A model generated the notes under the pieces. The model was not told the origin of the DNA, ran no database searches, and saw only the letters and a list, made by a program, of their open reading frames with translations. A DNA stretch of 64,000 nucleotides, taken from positions 291,686 to 355,685 of the forward strand of contig NZ_LMEB01000009.1 in the NCBI RefSeq assembly GCF_001425945.1. The letters are read 5' to 3'. Position numbers and translations under genes: made by a program. Shown here piece by piece: positions 38,098-47,139 of this stretch (its first letter is position 1; the number at the start of each line of letters is the position of its first letter). This DNA comes from Brevundimonas sp. Root1279. Its GTDB lineage: Bacteria; Pseudomonadota; Alphaproteobacteria; Caulobacterales; Caulobacteraceae.

Positions 38098-39387
38098 TCA
38101 GATTCCCGCCGCCTGCACCGCTTCCGGAGTCTCGGCGTCCGGGTCGCCGGGAAGCCAGGCGACGTGGCCGTTGTAGATGTCCTCGTTGAGGATCTCCTCC
38201 TCCTTGGCCACCAGCACCGGGACCAGCATCTGGCCGGTCACATTGGTCGCCGTGCGCATCATGTCGATGATCCGGTCGATGGCGACGATGTAGCCGATGC
38301 CTTCGAGCGGCAGGCCGGCCGTCGACAGGGTCAGGGTCAGCATGACGATCGAGGTGCCCGGCACCCCGGCTGTGCCGAGCGAACCGAGCACCGCCGTCAG
38401 CCCGATCAGGATGTAGTGGGTCAGGGTCAGATCGATGTGGAAATACTGCGCGATGAAGATCGCCGCGATGGCCGGATAGATGGCCCCGCAGCCGTCCATC
38501 TTGACGCTGGCCCCCAGGGGCACGGCGAAGGCCGCATAGGCCTGGGGCACGCCCAGCCGCTCGACCGTCTGGCGCAGGGTGACCGGCAGGGTCCCAAGCG
38601 ACGACGAGGTGGCGAAGGCCGTCTGCTGGGCCGCGAAAGCCCCGCGGAAGAAGCTGCGCGCCTTCAGTCCGTGCAGCTTCAGCAGGCTCGAATAGACCAC
38701 CAGGATGTGGAACAGGCAGGCGGCGTAGATGGCGAAGATGAACTTGCCGAGCGGCAGCAGCGCCTCCCAGCCGTAGCCGCCGACGACCGAGCCGATGAGG
38801 CCGAAGACGCCGAAGGGGGTCAGCTGGATCACCCAGCGGGTGATGCGGAAGACGATCGCCGCGCCCTCGTCGACCAGCCGCCGCGCCGTCTGCGCCCGAT
38901 CGCCCAGCGCCACCAGGGCCGCGCCGACCAGGGCCGAGAAGAAGATGATCTGCAGCACCTTGCCCTCGCTGAGGGCGGCGAAGGGGTTGGTCGGCACGAT
39001 GCCGATCAGCACGTCCAGCGGGGTCGGGATCTCGCGCTCGCGCACCTCGCCCAGCGGCAGGTTCTCCAGCCCCATGCCCGGGTTGACGATGTGGCCGAAG
39101 GCGAAGCCGACCAGCACCGCCAGCAAGGATGTGATGGCGAACCAGACGATCGTCCGCACCCCCAGCCGCACCGCGCCGACGCCTTCGCCCAGCTTGGCGA
39201 TTGAGCTGGCGATGGTGAACAGCACCAGCGGCGCGACCACCATGCGGATCAGGTTCAGATAGACGTCGCCGATTGGCTGCAGCCAGGTCTCGGCATGCTC
39301 CCTCAGGATCAGGCCGGCGACGATGCCGAGCGCAAAGCCGGCGGCGGTCCGCTGCCAGAGCGGAATGGCGAAGAAGCGACGGATCAT
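38098..39387 (-). CDS. Dicarboxylate/amino acid:cation symporter (DAACS family)
   Basis: A 429-residue secondary transporter of the GltP/DctA family for C4-dicarboxylates, glutamate or aspartate, driven by Na+ or H+. Family motifs are the serine-rich re-entrant loop ATSSSLGTLPVT (about 260-271) and PGTSIVMLTLTL in the second hairpin. Roughly eight membrane segments are evident. The substrate cannot be decided. Confidence 0.92.
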   Translation of the reverse strand: MIRRFFAIPLWQRTAAGFALGIVAGLILREHAETWLQPIGDVYLNLIRMVVAPLVLFTIASSIAKLGEGVGAVRLGVRTIVWFAITSLLAVLVGFAFGHIVNPGMGLENLPLGEVREREIPTPLDVLIGIVPTNPFAALSEGKVLQIIFFSALVGAALVALGDRAQTARRLVDEGAAIVFRITRWVIQLTPFGVFGLIGSVVGGYGWEALLPLGKFIFAIYAACLFHILVVYSSLLKLHGLKARSFFRGAFAAQQTAFATSSSLGTLPVTLRQTVERLGVPQAYAAFAVPLGASVKMDGCGAIYPAIAAIFIAQYFHIDLTLTHYILIGLTAVLGSLGTAGVPGTSIVMLTLTLSTAGLPLEGIGYIVAIDRIIDMMRTATNVTGQMLVPVLVAKEEEILNEDIYNGHVAWLPGDPDAETPEAVQAAGI

Positions 39388-39463
39388 GCGGACGTTCCGG
39401 GGAGGGATCGGCCCTTCAACATGTTCGCAGGTGCAGCATACCGCAACGGGTGCAGATGCAGAT

Positions 39464-40147
39464 TTATGTGATCAGCCGCCCGATCACCGCCGGCAGCGCG
39501 CTGAAATGGTCGATCACAGCGTCAGCGCCGAGCTCCGCCGCCGGGATGTCGGTGTAGCCGAAGCTGGTCAGGATACACGGCACGCCGGTGGCGCGGGCGG
39601 CGTTCAGGTCGGTGATGCTGTCGCCGACCATGATCGCCCGGGCGGGGTCGCCGCCGGCCTGAAGCACCGTCTCGCGGATGTGGGCGGCGTCCGGCTTCTT
39701 GGCCGAAACCGACTGTGGGCCGCAGATCACCTTGAAGCGACTCTCCAGTCCGATCGCGCGGAACAGGGCCACCGACAGGTCGGTCGGCTTGTTGGTCGCC
39801 ACGCACAGGATCGCCCCCTGCGCGGCCAGTTCGTCCAGCGCCTCGATCGCGCCCGGATAGGCGGTGCTGTGCTCGGCGATGTGCTCCATGTAGTCGGCCA
39901 GGAAGGCCTTGAGCAGCGCGGGGGAGGCGGTCTCGTCCCAGACCGCGCCGGCCGCCTCGAACCCGCGCTTCAGCAGCGCCACGGCGCCGTGGCCGATCAG
40001 GTTGCGGGCCTGCTCGAGCGGCAGCACCGGCAGCTCGTGCTGGACCAGCAGACGATTCAGCGTGCCGACGATGTCCGGCGCGGTCTCGACCAGGGTGCCG
40101 TCGAGGTCGAAAGCGATGGTCCAGCCTTCCAGGTCGCGTGTCGTCAC
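39464..40147 (-). CDS. gph: HAD-family phosphatase, probable phosphoglycolate phosphatase
   Basis: A 227-residue HAD hydrolase with motif [15 protein letters not shown], motif [17 protein letters not shown] and K (SAKKPDAAH), and motif [14 protein letters not shown]. The cap-domain size and sequence resemble Gph, which removes phosphoglycolate formed during DNA repair and by oxygenase activity. It lies divergent from glmU. An alternative is another HAD substrate. Confidence 0.83.
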   Translation of the reverse strand: MTTRDLEGWTIAFDLDGTLVETAPDIVGTLNRLLVQHELPVLPLEQARNLIGHGAVALLKRGFEAAGAVWDETASPALLKAFLADYMEHIAEHSTAYPGAIEALDELAAQGAILCVATNKPTDLSVALFRAIGLESRFKVICGPQSVSAKKPDAAHIRETVLQAGGDPARAIMVGDSITDLNAARATGVPCILTSFGYTDIPAAELGADAVIDHFSALPAVIGRLIT

Positions 40148-40212
40148 CCGTCTCTCCCGCCGTGCGCCCCGATGGGCTAGAGCTGGGGGCTGACTACCGT
40201 TCGGACCGATTC

Positions 40213-41574
40213 ATGACCAGCCACCCCACGTCTTCGCATCCAAGGGCCGCCATCATCCTCGCCGCCGGACAGGGCACGCGCATGAAGTCGCCCCTGCCCA
40301 AGGTGCTGCACCCGGTGGGCGGCCGCGCCATGCTGGACCACGCCATCGACGCCGCCGAGGCCCTGCACTGCGAGCGGATCGTCGTCGTCGTCGGCGCGCA
40401 TTCGCCCGAGGTGCGCGACCACGTGGTGAAGCGCCTGGGCGAGGACGCCATCGCCGTGCAGGACCCCCCGCTCGGCACCGGCCACGCCGTGCGCGCCGCC
40501 GAGGCCGTGCTGGGCGACTTCGTCGGCCAGGTGGTCATCACCTACGGCGACGTGCCCCTGCTGCGCGCCGCCGACATCGAGCCGGTCTTCGCCGACCACG
40601 AGGGCGTCACCGTCATCGGCTTCGAGGCCCGCGACCCCGGCGCCTACGGCCGCCTGGTCACCCGGGACGGCGAACTGCTGGCCATCACCGAGGCCAAGGA
40701 GGCCTCGCCCGAGGTTCTGGCCATAACCGCCTGTAATTCCGGCGTCATGGCCGCCCCGGTCGGCTTGCTGTTCGAGCTTCTGGGCGAGGTGAAGAACGAC
40801 AACGCCAAGGGCGAATACTACCTGACCGACGTGGTCGAGCTGGCCCGCGAGCGCGGCGAGCCGACCCGCGCCGTCTTCGCCTCCGAGGACTCGGTCATGG
40901 GCGTCAACGCCCAGTCCGAACTGGCCCAGGCCGAGGCCCTGTTCCAGAAGGTCCAGCGCGACGCCTTCCTGGCCGCCGGCGTGACCATGCCCGCTCCGGA
41001 CACCGTCCACTTCGCCTGGGACACCGAGGTCGGCGGCGGGACCCACATCGAGCCGTTCGTGGTCTTCGGCCCCGGCGCCAAGGTCGCCCCGGGCGCCCGC
41101 ATCCGCAGCTTCAGCCACATCGAGGGCGCGACCGTCGCCACCGGCGCCGAGGTCGGCCCCTACGCCCGACTGCGCCCCGGCGCGGCCCTGGGCGAGAAGG
41201 TCAAGATCGGCAATTTCGTCGAGGTGAAGAACGTCAAGATGGCCGCCGGCGCCAAGGCCAACCACCTGGCCTACCTCGGCGACGGCGAGGTAGGGGCCAA
41301 GGCCAACATCGGGGCCGGGACCATCTTCTGTAACTACGACGGCTTCTTCAAACACCGCACCGTAGTGGGCGAGGGGGCCTTCGTCGGCTCCAACACCTCC
41401 CTGGTCGCCCCGGTCACAATCGGCGCCGGCGCCATGGTCGGCTCAGGCTCTGTGATCACCAGCGATGTCGCGCCCGGCGATCTCGCCCTGGCCCGCGCGC
41501 CTCAGACCGCCAAGACGGGCTGGGCGGCGAAGTTCATGGACATGATGCGGGCGAAGAAGGCGGCGAAGGGGTGA
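40213..41574 (+). CDS. glmU: Bifunctional GlcN-1-P acetyltransferase / UDP-GlcNAc pyrophosphorylase
   Basis: GlmU makes UDP-N-acetylglucosamine for peptidoglycan and lipid A. The 453-residue protein has the uridyltransferase domain ([26 protein letters not shown]) and a left-handed beta-helix acetyltransferase domain (about 245-445, hexapeptide repeats such as [22 protein letters not shown]). ATG 40213 ([13 protein letters not shown]) is preferred; the frame opens at 40138 but that portion overlaps the divergent gph start. Confidence 0.96.
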   Translation: MTSHPTSSHPRAAIILAAGQGTRMKSPLPKVLHPVGGRAMLDHAIDAAEALHCERIVVVVGAHSPEVRDHVVKRLGEDAIAVQDPPLGTGHAVRAAEAVLGDFVGQVVITYGDVPLLRAADIEPVFADHEGVTVIGFEARDPGAYGRLVTRDGELLAITEAKEASPEVLAITACNSGVMAAPVGLLFELLGEVKNDNAKGEYYLTDVVELARERGEPTRAVFASEDSVMGVNAQSELAQAEALFQKVQRDAFLAAGVTMPAPDTVHFAWDTEVGGGTHIEPFVVFGPGAKVAPGARIRSFSHIEGATVATGAEVGPYARLRPGAALGEKVKIGNFVEVKNVKMAAGAKANHLAYLGDGEVGAKANIGAGTIFCNYDGFFKHRTVVGEGAFVGSNTSLVAPVTIGAGAMVGSGSVITSDVAPGDLALARAPQTAKTGWAAKFMDMMRAKKAAKG

Positions 41575-41616
41575 AGCCTCTCCCCTCAGCGGCGCGAACA
41601 GGTTAGGAGGCCGCGC

Positions 41617-42300
41617 ATGAGCGACACGCAAAAGAAACTCGCCGGCGAAGCCGCCGCCCTCCGCGTCGAGGCGGGCATGATCGTCGGCCTGGGCACCGGC
41701 TCGACGGCCGCCTGGTTCGTGAAGGCCCTGGCCGCCCGCAACCTGAACGGCCTGCGCTGCGTGCCCACCTCGGAGGCCACCGCCGAACTGGCCCGCGAGC
41801 TGGGCCTGCCGCTGTCGACCCTGGAGGACACCCCGCGCATCGACCTGACCGTCGACGGCGCCGACGAGTGCGGCCCGGGCCTGGCCCTCATCAAGGGCGG
41901 CGGCGCGGCCCTGCTGCGCGAGAAACTGGTGTGGGAGGCCTCGGCCCGCTGCATCGTCATCGCCGACAAGGCCAAGGTGGTGCCGGTGCTGGGCAAGTTC
42001 GCCCTGCCGATCGAGGTCGTCGCCTTCGGCCACAAGACCACGGCCAACCGCATCGCCGACGTGCTTTCGGACCACGACATCGCCATGCCGGCCCGTGTCC
42101 GCACCGCCGAGCGCGGCCTGGTCCGCACCGACGGCGGCAACCTGATCTACGACGCCGCCTGCCAGGCCATCCACGATCCGCAGCGCCTCGCCGACGATCT
42201 CAAGCTGATCACCGGCGTGGTTGAGCACGGCCTGTTCCTCGACCTCGCCGACGAAGCCATCATCGGCACGGATGACGGCGTGCAGGTGCTGACGCCTTAA
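41617..42300 (+). CDS. rpiA: Ribose-5-phosphate isomerase A
   Basis: RpiA interconverts ribulose-5-phosphate and ribose-5-phosphate. The 227 residues show the family signatures GLGTGSTAAWF (phosphate loop), TVDGADECGPGLALIKGGG and LVWEASARCIVIADKAK. The ATG has TTAGGAGG upstream. It follows glmU by 42 bp and is probably co-transcribed. Confidence 0.96.
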   Translation: MSDTQKKLAGEAAALRVEAGMIVGLGTGSTAAWFVKALAARNLNGLRCVPTSEATAELARELGLPLSTLEDTPRIDLTVDGADECGPGLALIKGGGAALLREKLVWEASARCIVIADKAKVVPVLGKFALPIEVVAFGHKTTANRIADVLSDHDIAMPARVRTAERGLVRTDGGNLIYDAACQAIHDPQRLADDLKLITGVVEHGLFLDLADEAIIGTDDGVQVLTP

Positions 42301-42366
42301 ACGGAGCGTCCTGGCTCGTCCGGGCTTTGCAGTCGGTGATCCATCGGTCGGATGAAGGAGCCGTGC

Positions 42367-42486
42367 ATGGCCGATCGTCGCCTGCCTGACCTTCGCGACG
42401 CGTGCTGCTTGCAATGTCCCCATAGGGCCCGCCGCTTGGATTCAGGCGCGGACCGTCTACATGGCGTGGACCGACTGCTCCGCTGA
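42367..42486 (+). CDS. Possible small Cys-rich ORF upstream of gor
   Basis: A 39-codon ORF (MADRRLPDLRDACCLQCPHRA at the start, then VDRLLR) with GGAG six bases before its ATG. It lies in the 197-bp gap between rpiA and gor and ends 11 bp before the gor start. CCLQC places three cysteines together, so it might act as a thiol-responsive leader or be chance. Its short length gives weak statistical support. Confidence 0.3.
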   Translation: MADRRLPDLRDACCLQCPHRARRLDSGADRLHGVDRLLR

Positions 42487-42497
42487 ATCGACAGGCC

Positions 42498-43883
42498 ATG
42501 ACCCAGACCTACGACTACGACCTCTTCGTCATCGGCGCCGGCTCCGGCGGCGTGCGGGCTGCGCGCCTGACCGCCCTGGGCGGCAAGCGAGTCGCCATCG
42601 CCGAGGAGCACCGCGTCGGGGGCACCTGCGTCATCCGCGGCTGCGTGCCGAAGAAGTTCATGGTCATGGCCTCCGACTTCGCCCACCAGTTCGAGACCGC
42701 CGAAGGCTATGGCTGGACCGTCGACGCCAGCTTCGACTGGCCGAAATTCATTCACGCCAAGGACGTCGAGATCGCCCGCCTGTCCGGCATCTACGCCGCC
42801 AACCTGGGCAAAGCCGGTGTCGACCTCGTGCACGGCCGCGCCGTCCTGAAGGACGCCCACACTGTCGAGATCGTCGGCAAGAACCAGACGATCACCGCCG
42901 AGAAGATCCTCATCGCCACCGGCGGCCGTCCCTGGTCGCCCGAGGACATGCCGGGCATCGAGCACTGCATCACCTCGGAAGAGGCTTTCCACCTGCCGGA
43001 GCTGCCCAAGCGCATCCTGATCGCCGGCGGCGGCTACATCGCCGTCGAATTCGCCGGCATCTTCGCCGGGCTCGGCGTCGAGACGACCCTGATCTACCGC
43101 GGCCCGAACATCCTGCGCGGCTTCGACGACGACGTCCGCGCGCACCTGGCCGGCGAGATCGAGAAGCGCGGCATCAAGGTCATCCTCGGCTGTCAGCATG
43201 AGGCCATCGAGAAGACCGAGACCGGCCTGATGAACCGGCTCGAGAACGGCATGACCATCGAGACCGACGTGGTCATGTTCGCCACCGGCCGGGTGCCCCA
43301 CGTCAAGGCGCTGGGCCTCGAGACGGCCGGCGTGAAGGTCGACGACAACGGGGCGATCTGCGTCGACGCCTTCTCCAAGACCACGGCCGACAACATCTGG
43401 GCGATCGGCGACGTGACCGACCGGATGAATCTGACCCCGGTCGCCATTCGCGAGGCCGTGGCCTTCCACGAGACCGTCTTCCGCAACAACCCGCAGCATT
43501 TCGACTACGAGGCCGTGGCCACCGGCGTCTTCAGCCAGCCCCCGGTCGGCGTGGTCGGCCTGTCCGAGAGCGAGGCCCGCCACTCCTGCCCCGGCGAGGT
43601 CGACGTCTACGTCACCCGCTTCCGGCCGATGAAATACGCCTTCACCGGATCGGACGAGCGCGTGCTGATGAAGCTGGTCGTCGACGCTACGACCCAGAAG
43701 GTCGTCGGCTGCCACATCGTCGGCCCCGAGGCCCCCGAGATGATCCAACTCGCCGCCATCGCCGTGAAGGCCGGCCTGACCAAGGCCCAGTGGGACGCCA
43801 CCTGCGCGGTGCATCCGACCATGGCCGAGGAGCTGGTGACGCTGAAGGAGAAGCAGCACCCGGGGAATATGGCGGCGGGCTGA
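42498..43883 (+). CDS. gor: Glutathione-disulfide reductase
   Basis: An NADPH-dependent flavoprotein that regenerates reduced glutathione. It is 461 residues long. The FAD motif is FVIGAGSGGVRAARL, the redox disulfide lies in GGTCVIRGCVPKK, and the NADPH motif is IAGGGYIAVEFAGIF. The C-terminal active-site His is in CAVHPTMAEEL. It follows rpiA, and a possible Cys-rich small ORF lies in the upstream gap. Confidence 0.95.
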   Translation: MTQTYDYDLFVIGAGSGGVRAARLTALGGKRVAIAEEHRVGGTCVIRGCVPKKFMVMASDFAHQFETAEGYGWTVDASFDWPKFIHAKDVEIARLSGIYAANLGKAGVDLVHGRAVLKDAHTVEIVGKNQTITAEKILIATGGRPWSPEDMPGIEHCITSEEAFHLPELPKRILIAGGGYIAVEFAGIFAGLGVETTLIYRGPNILRGFDDDVRAHLAGEIEKRGIKVILGCQHEAIEKTETGLMNRLENGMTIETDVVMFATGRVPHVKALGLETAGVKVDDNGAICVDAFSKTTADNIWAIGDVTDRMNLTPVAIREAVAFHETVFRNNPQHFDYEAVATGVFSQPPVGVVGLSESEARHSCPGEVDVYVTRFRPMKYAFTGSDERVLMKLVVDATTQKVVGCHIVGPEAPEMIQLAAIAVKAGLTKAQWDATCAVHPTMAEELVTLKEKQHPGNMAAG

Positions 43884-43898
43884 TGTCTGCGGCGGCTG

Positions 43899-44056
43899 AG
43901 TGGCTAGTGGCTAGTGGCTAGTGGCTGGCCACCGCCTCCGGAACCGCAGCCGTCCGCGTCGCCCTTCCGCCGACCGTCGACCCAAGCACGCGCCGTCGCC
44001 AGCGGGGGGCGGCTCGATGGTCGCCGCTTCACCGGCGCGGGCCAGCCACTAGCCAC
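43899..44056. repeat. AGTGGCT heptamer array and 17-bp inverted repeat
   Basis: AGTGGCT occurs four times in a row (43899-43926). The last part, GTGGCTAGTGGCTGGCC (43914-43930), has an exact inverted copy at 44040-44056. The spacer is about 110 bp. It occupies most of the gor / DAHP synthase gap (278 bp) and no gene is seen there. It looks like an extragenic repeat element that could fold into a long hairpin. Confidence 0.8.
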
Positions 44057-44161
44057 TTGGCATCCGCGGACGGCGCCCAATCGGCCACGCCGCCTGATCC
44101 AATCCGCCCTCAGCCAAACCGCCGCGTTGTCCCCGCGCGCCCGTCCGCCTATCTTGCCCGG

Positions 44162-45535
44162 ATGAGTACGCGCTGGACCCCCGAGAGCTGGAGACAAAAA
44201 CCCGTCGTGCAGATGCCGACGGATTATCCGGACATCAACGCCCTGCACCGCGTCGAGGACGAGCTGCGCGCCATGCCGCCGCTGGTCTTCGCCGGCGAGG
44301 CCCGTCACCTGACCGCCAAGCTGGCGCAGGTCGAGGCCGGCGAGGCCTTCCTGCTGCAGGGCGGCGATTGCGCCGAGAGCTTCAAGGAGTTCTCGACCGA
44401 CAACATCCGCGACACCTTCCGCCTGATCCTGCAGATGGCGGTGGTCCTGACCTTCGCCGGCCGCAAGCCGGTGGTGAAGGTCGGCCGCATCGCCGGCCAG
44501 TTCGCCAAGCCGCGTTCGTCCTCGATCGAGCAGATCGACGGCGTCGAGCTGCCCAGCTACCGCGGCGACATCATCAACGGCATGGCCTTCACGCCCGAAG
44601 AGCGCGTGCCGGATCCGCAGCGCCTGATCCGTGCCTACAACCAGTCGGCCTCGACCCTGAACCTGTTGCGCGCCTTCGCCGGCGGCGGCTACGCTGACCT
44701 GTACAACATCCACCGCTGGACCATGGGATTCGCGGGCGACACCGCCTACGGCGCCAAATACCGCGAGCTGGCCGAGAAGATCACCGAGGCCCTGGCCTTC
44801 ATGGAGGCGGTCGGCGTCACGCCGGAGACCCATCCCGATCTGTCGCGCGTCGAGGTCTTCACCAGCCATGAGGCCCTGCTGCTGAACCTCGAGAGCGCCC
44901 TGACCCGACTCGACGGCGCCACCGGCGAATGGTTCGACACCTCGGCCCACATGGTCTGGATCGGCGAGCGCACCCGCCAGCTGGACGGCGCCCACGTCGA
45001 GTTCGTCCGCGGCATCAAGAACCCGGTCGGCCTCAAGTGCGGCCCGACCATGGAGCCGGACGACCTGCTGCCGCTGATCGACGTGCTCAATCCGGACAAC
45101 ATCCCGGGCCGCCTGACCCTGATCGGCCGCTTCGGCGTCGACAAGGTCGGCGACCGCCTGCCGCGCCTGATGAAGGCGGTGAAGGACAACGGCAAGCGCG
45201 TGGTCTGGTCGATCGACCCGATGCACGGCAACACGCTGAAGGCCGGCAACGGCTACAAGACCCGTCCGTTCGAGCGCATCCTGGGCGAGGTCCGGGGCTT
45301 CATCGACGTAGCCGAGGCCGAGGGCGTCCACCCCGGCGGCGTCCACCTGGAGATGACCGGCCAGGACGTCACGGAATGCCTGGGCGGGGCGCAGGCCCTG
45401 ACCGAGGACGACCTGTCGAGCCGCTACCACACCCACTGCGACCCGCGCCTCAACGCTGACCAGGCGCTTGAGCTGGCCTTCCTGGTCGCCGAGCGGCTCA
45501 AGTCGGGGCGGGTAGACCGCTCGCAGGCGGCTTAG
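44162..45535 (+). CDS. Class II 3-deoxy-7-phosphoheptulonate synthase (DAHP synthase)
   Basis: First enzyme of the shikimate pathway, plant-type class II, 457 residues. Motifs include [11 protein letters not shown] (metal-binding Cys), [28 protein letters not shown] and WSIDPMHGN, then [13 protein letters not shown] near the end. The ATG at 44162 is preferred because the upstream frame overlaps the repeat region. A prephenate dehydratase follows directly, so this starts a phenylalanine gene block. Confidence 0.95.
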   Translation: MSTRWTPESWRQKPVVQMPTDYPDINALHRVEDELRAMPPLVFAGEARHLTAKLAQVEAGEAFLLQGGDCAESFKEFSTDNIRDTFRLILQMAVVLTFAGRKPVVKVGRIAGQFAKPRSSSIEQIDGVELPSYRGDIINGMAFTPEERVPDPQRLIRAYNQSASTLNLLRAFAGGGYADLYNIHRWTMGFAGDTAYGAKYRELAEKITEALAFMEAVGVTPETHPDLSRVEVFTSHEALLLNLESALTRLDGATGEWFDTSAHMVWIGERTRQLDGAHVEFVRGIKNPVGLKCGPTMEPDDLLPLIDVLNPDNIPGRLTLIGRFGVDKVGDRLPRLMKAVKDNGKRVVWSIDPMHGNTLKAGNGYKTRPFERILGEVRGFIDVAEAEGVHPGGVHLEMTGQDVTECLGGAQALTEDDLSSRYHTHCDPRLNADQALELAFLVAERLKSGRVDRSQAA

Positions 45536-46108
45536 GTGGAGGGCGTCGGCCGTCCCGGAGATGACGAAGCGCCCGGCCGCGTCTCCTATCAGGGCGCGCC
45601 CGGCGCCTTCAGCCATGAGGCCTGCCTCGACCTGCGTCCGTGGGACGAGCCGGTCGCCTTCGACACCTTCGAGGCGGCCATCAACGCCCTGAAGGCGGGG
45701 GAGGTGGGGGCGGCCCTGATCCCGGTCGAGAACTCCACCATCGGCCGTGTCGAGCCCGCCGCTTCGCTGGTCGAGTCCTCGGGCCTGACCATCGTCGGCG
45801 ACGCCTGGCGGCCGATCCGCCTGGCGCTGATGTCTGTCGAAGGCGCGCGTCTCGGCGACATCAAGACCGCGGAGAGCCATCCGGCCGCCTTGGGCCAGTG
45901 CACAGGCTTCCTCACCGCCAACAGCATCACCGCGGTCGAGGCCTTCGACACCGCCGGCGCCGCCCGGGCTGTGGCCGAGGCCGGCGACCCGACGCGGGCC
46001 GCGGTCGCCCCGATCCGGGCCGCGGAAGTCTATGAGCTGTCGATTCTGAGCAACGATATCCAGGATTCGGCCGACAACCGGACGCGTTTCGTCCTGCTTA
46101 GCGCCTGA
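45536..46108 (+). CDS. pheA: Prephenate dehydratase lacking an ACT domain
   Basis: Converts prephenate to phenylpyruvate for phenylalanine. Core motifs are present: SYQGAPGAFSHEA, PVENSTIGRV and the catalytic Thr-Arg-Phe in NRTRFVLL. The 190 residues cover the PDT catalytic domain only; the regulatory ACT domain (about 90 residues) usual in PheA is missing, so classical feedback by Phe is not expected. The GTG start is directly after the DAHP synthase stop (TAG-GTG), indicating coupled translation. Confidence 0.88.
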   Translation: MEGVGRPGDDEAPGRVSYQGAPGAFSHEACLDLRPWDEPVAFDTFEAAINALKAGEVGAALIPVENSTIGRVEPAASLVESSGLTIVGDAWRPIRLALMSVEGARLGDIKTAESHPAALGQCTGFLTANSITAVEAFDTAGAARAVAEAGDPTRAAVAPIRAAEVYELSILSNDIQDSADNRTRFVLLSA

Positions 46109-46113
46109 ACGGG

Positions 46114-46143
46114 TTGACGGCGCACGATTGTTGCGGCTTCTAA
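46114..46143 (+). promoter_or_regulatory. Probable promoter of the Phe/Tyr leader and chorismate mutase
   Basis: TTGACGG at 46114-46120 exactly matches the Caulobacter-type -35 element. A weaker -10 (CTTCTA/TTCTAA) lies at 46137-46143, 17-18 bp downstream. Transcription would then begin near 46149, that is at or next to the leader ATG, suggesting a leaderless message. Pattern-based only. Confidence 0.5.
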
Positions 46144-46148
46144 ACCCC

Positions 46149-46241
46149 ATGGTCTGCTCGCAAGCCATCGCTGCGACTTTCACCGCCCGCGCTTTCGCGG
46201 CCGCGGACCTGTATTTCTACGGCTTTCGATACGCCGGCTGA
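46149..46241 (+). CDS. pheL: Phe/Tyr-rich leader peptide (pheA-type attenuator candidate)
   Basis: A 30-codon ORF starts MVCSQAIAATFTARAF and ends DLYFYGFRYAG. It has four Phe and three Tyr, five of these in its last nine residues, far above expectation in a frame otherwise rich in Ala and Arg. It lies between the PDT gene and chorismate mutase, exactly where an aromatic amino-acid leader would act. No ribosome site is seen, which fits the predicted leaderless start. The symbol is by analogy with E. coli pheL. Confidence 0.55.
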   Translation: MVCSQAIAATFTARAFAAADLYFYGFRYAG

Positions 46242-46297
46242 GGCGTCGGGCATCGCGTCCTGACTTCCTCGCCGGCGACCGCTCCGAGATGGAGCGG
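46231..46297 (+). promoter_or_regulatory. Alternative RNA pairings downstream of the leader peptide
   Basis: ACGCC (46231-46235) can pair with GGCGT (46242-46246) around the leader stop codon. The overlapping CGCCGGC (46232-46238) can instead pair with GCCGGCG (46271-46277), and a third stem CCGCTCC/GGAGCGG sits at 46279-46297. The first two are mutually exclusive, as in attenuators. No U-run follows, so any termination would be Rho-dependent or control would act on translation. Confidence 0.4.
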
Positions 46298-46347
46298 CGG
46301 CTCGCAAACGAACCACCCGCCGTAGTGAAATCGAAAGACTGTCCCCT

Positions 46348-47121
46348 GTGACCACCTCCCGTACCCAAGCCGCCCTGCAGCAAGTCTGGCCGGCCGCCCC
46401 CCAGGAACTCTCGGCCGAACAGATGGCGCTGGCCGCCCTGCGCCACGAGATCGACGAACTGGACGACCAGCTTTTGGCCCTGTTCGAGCGCCGTCTGGCC
46501 ATCGCCGCCAAGGTCGGCAAGGCCAAGGACGCCCCCTCGGGCCCGCATGTGAAGCTGCGTCCGGACCGCGAGCAGACCGTCCTCGACCGCGTCCTGTCCC
46601 AGGCCGAGCCCGACAACCGTGAGGCGGTCGAGTCCCTGTGGCGTCAGATCGTCGGCTGGGGTCTGGCCCGTCAGGGCCGGATGAAGGTCCAGGTCTGGTC
46701 GCCGGTCGAGCCGACCCGCGCCTTCGACGGCGCCCGCCTGCGCTTCGGCGCCGCCGCCGACATGCGCGCCGTCCGCGATCCGCAGGCCGCCCTGGCCTGG
46801 GCCGCCGAGGGCCATGGCGTCGCCGTCCTGGCTGTCAACGCCGGCGATCCCTGGTGGATCGGCCTGCGCCGCGACTGGTCCATGCTCAGCGTCTTCGACG
46901 GCTTCGGCGGCGACACCCCGACGGCGCTCGCCGTCGGCAAGATCGATCCGGCCGCCCTGCCGAACGGCCGCCGCGTCATCGTCGACGTCGGCGGCGACGC
47001 CGGCGACGGCTCCGGCATTCGCCGTCGTGGCCTGGACACCCACCACGGCTGGACCCTGAGCCTCACCGACGCCGCCCTCCCGGTCGGCGGCGACGAGGGC
47101 TGCGTGGGTTCGATCGGCTAG
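46348..47121 (+). CDS. Chorismate mutase with an uncharacterised C-terminal domain
   Basis: Converts chorismate to prephenate, the step before the dehydratase at 45536. The N-terminal 100 residues are an AroQ helical mutase (LRHEIDELDDQLLALFERRLAIAAKVGKAK, then SLWRQIVGWGLARQ). A further 150 residues (from about 105) form an unrecognised alpha/beta-like domain (FGAAADMRAVRDPQAALAWAA, DPWWIGLRRDW) that is not an ACT domain. The GTG at 46348 is the chosen start; ATG 46423 is an alternative. The leader peptide at 46149 precedes it. Confidence 0.85.
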   Translation: MTTSRTQAALQQVWPAAPQELSAEQMALAALRHEIDELDDQLLALFERRLAIAAKVGKAKDAPSGPHVKLRPDREQTVLDRVLSQAEPDNREAVESLWRQIVGWGLARQGRMKVQVWSPVEPTRAFDGARLRFGAAADMRAVRDPQAALAWAAEGHGVAVLAVNAGDPWWIGLRRDWSMLSVFDGFGGDTPTALAVGKIDPAALPNGRRVIVDVGGDAGDGSGIRRRGLDTHHGWTLSLTDAALPVGGDEGCVGSIG

Positions 47122-47139
47122 GTCGGACACCCAAACTCA

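Noticed and set aside
40138..40212. N-terminal extension of glmU
   Set aside because: It overlaps the divergent gph start and lacks a ribosome site; GlmU proteins begin close to the nucleotide-binding LAAGQGTRM.
43899..44056. CRISPR array or DnaA-box origin from the heptamer repeats
   Set aside because: Units are 7 bp with no spacers, no cas genes are near, and AGTGGCT is not a DnaA box (TTATCCACA).
46279..46297. Intrinsic terminator before chorismate mutase
   Set aside because: The CCGCTCC/GGAGCGG stem is followed by CGGCTCGC and not by a U-run.
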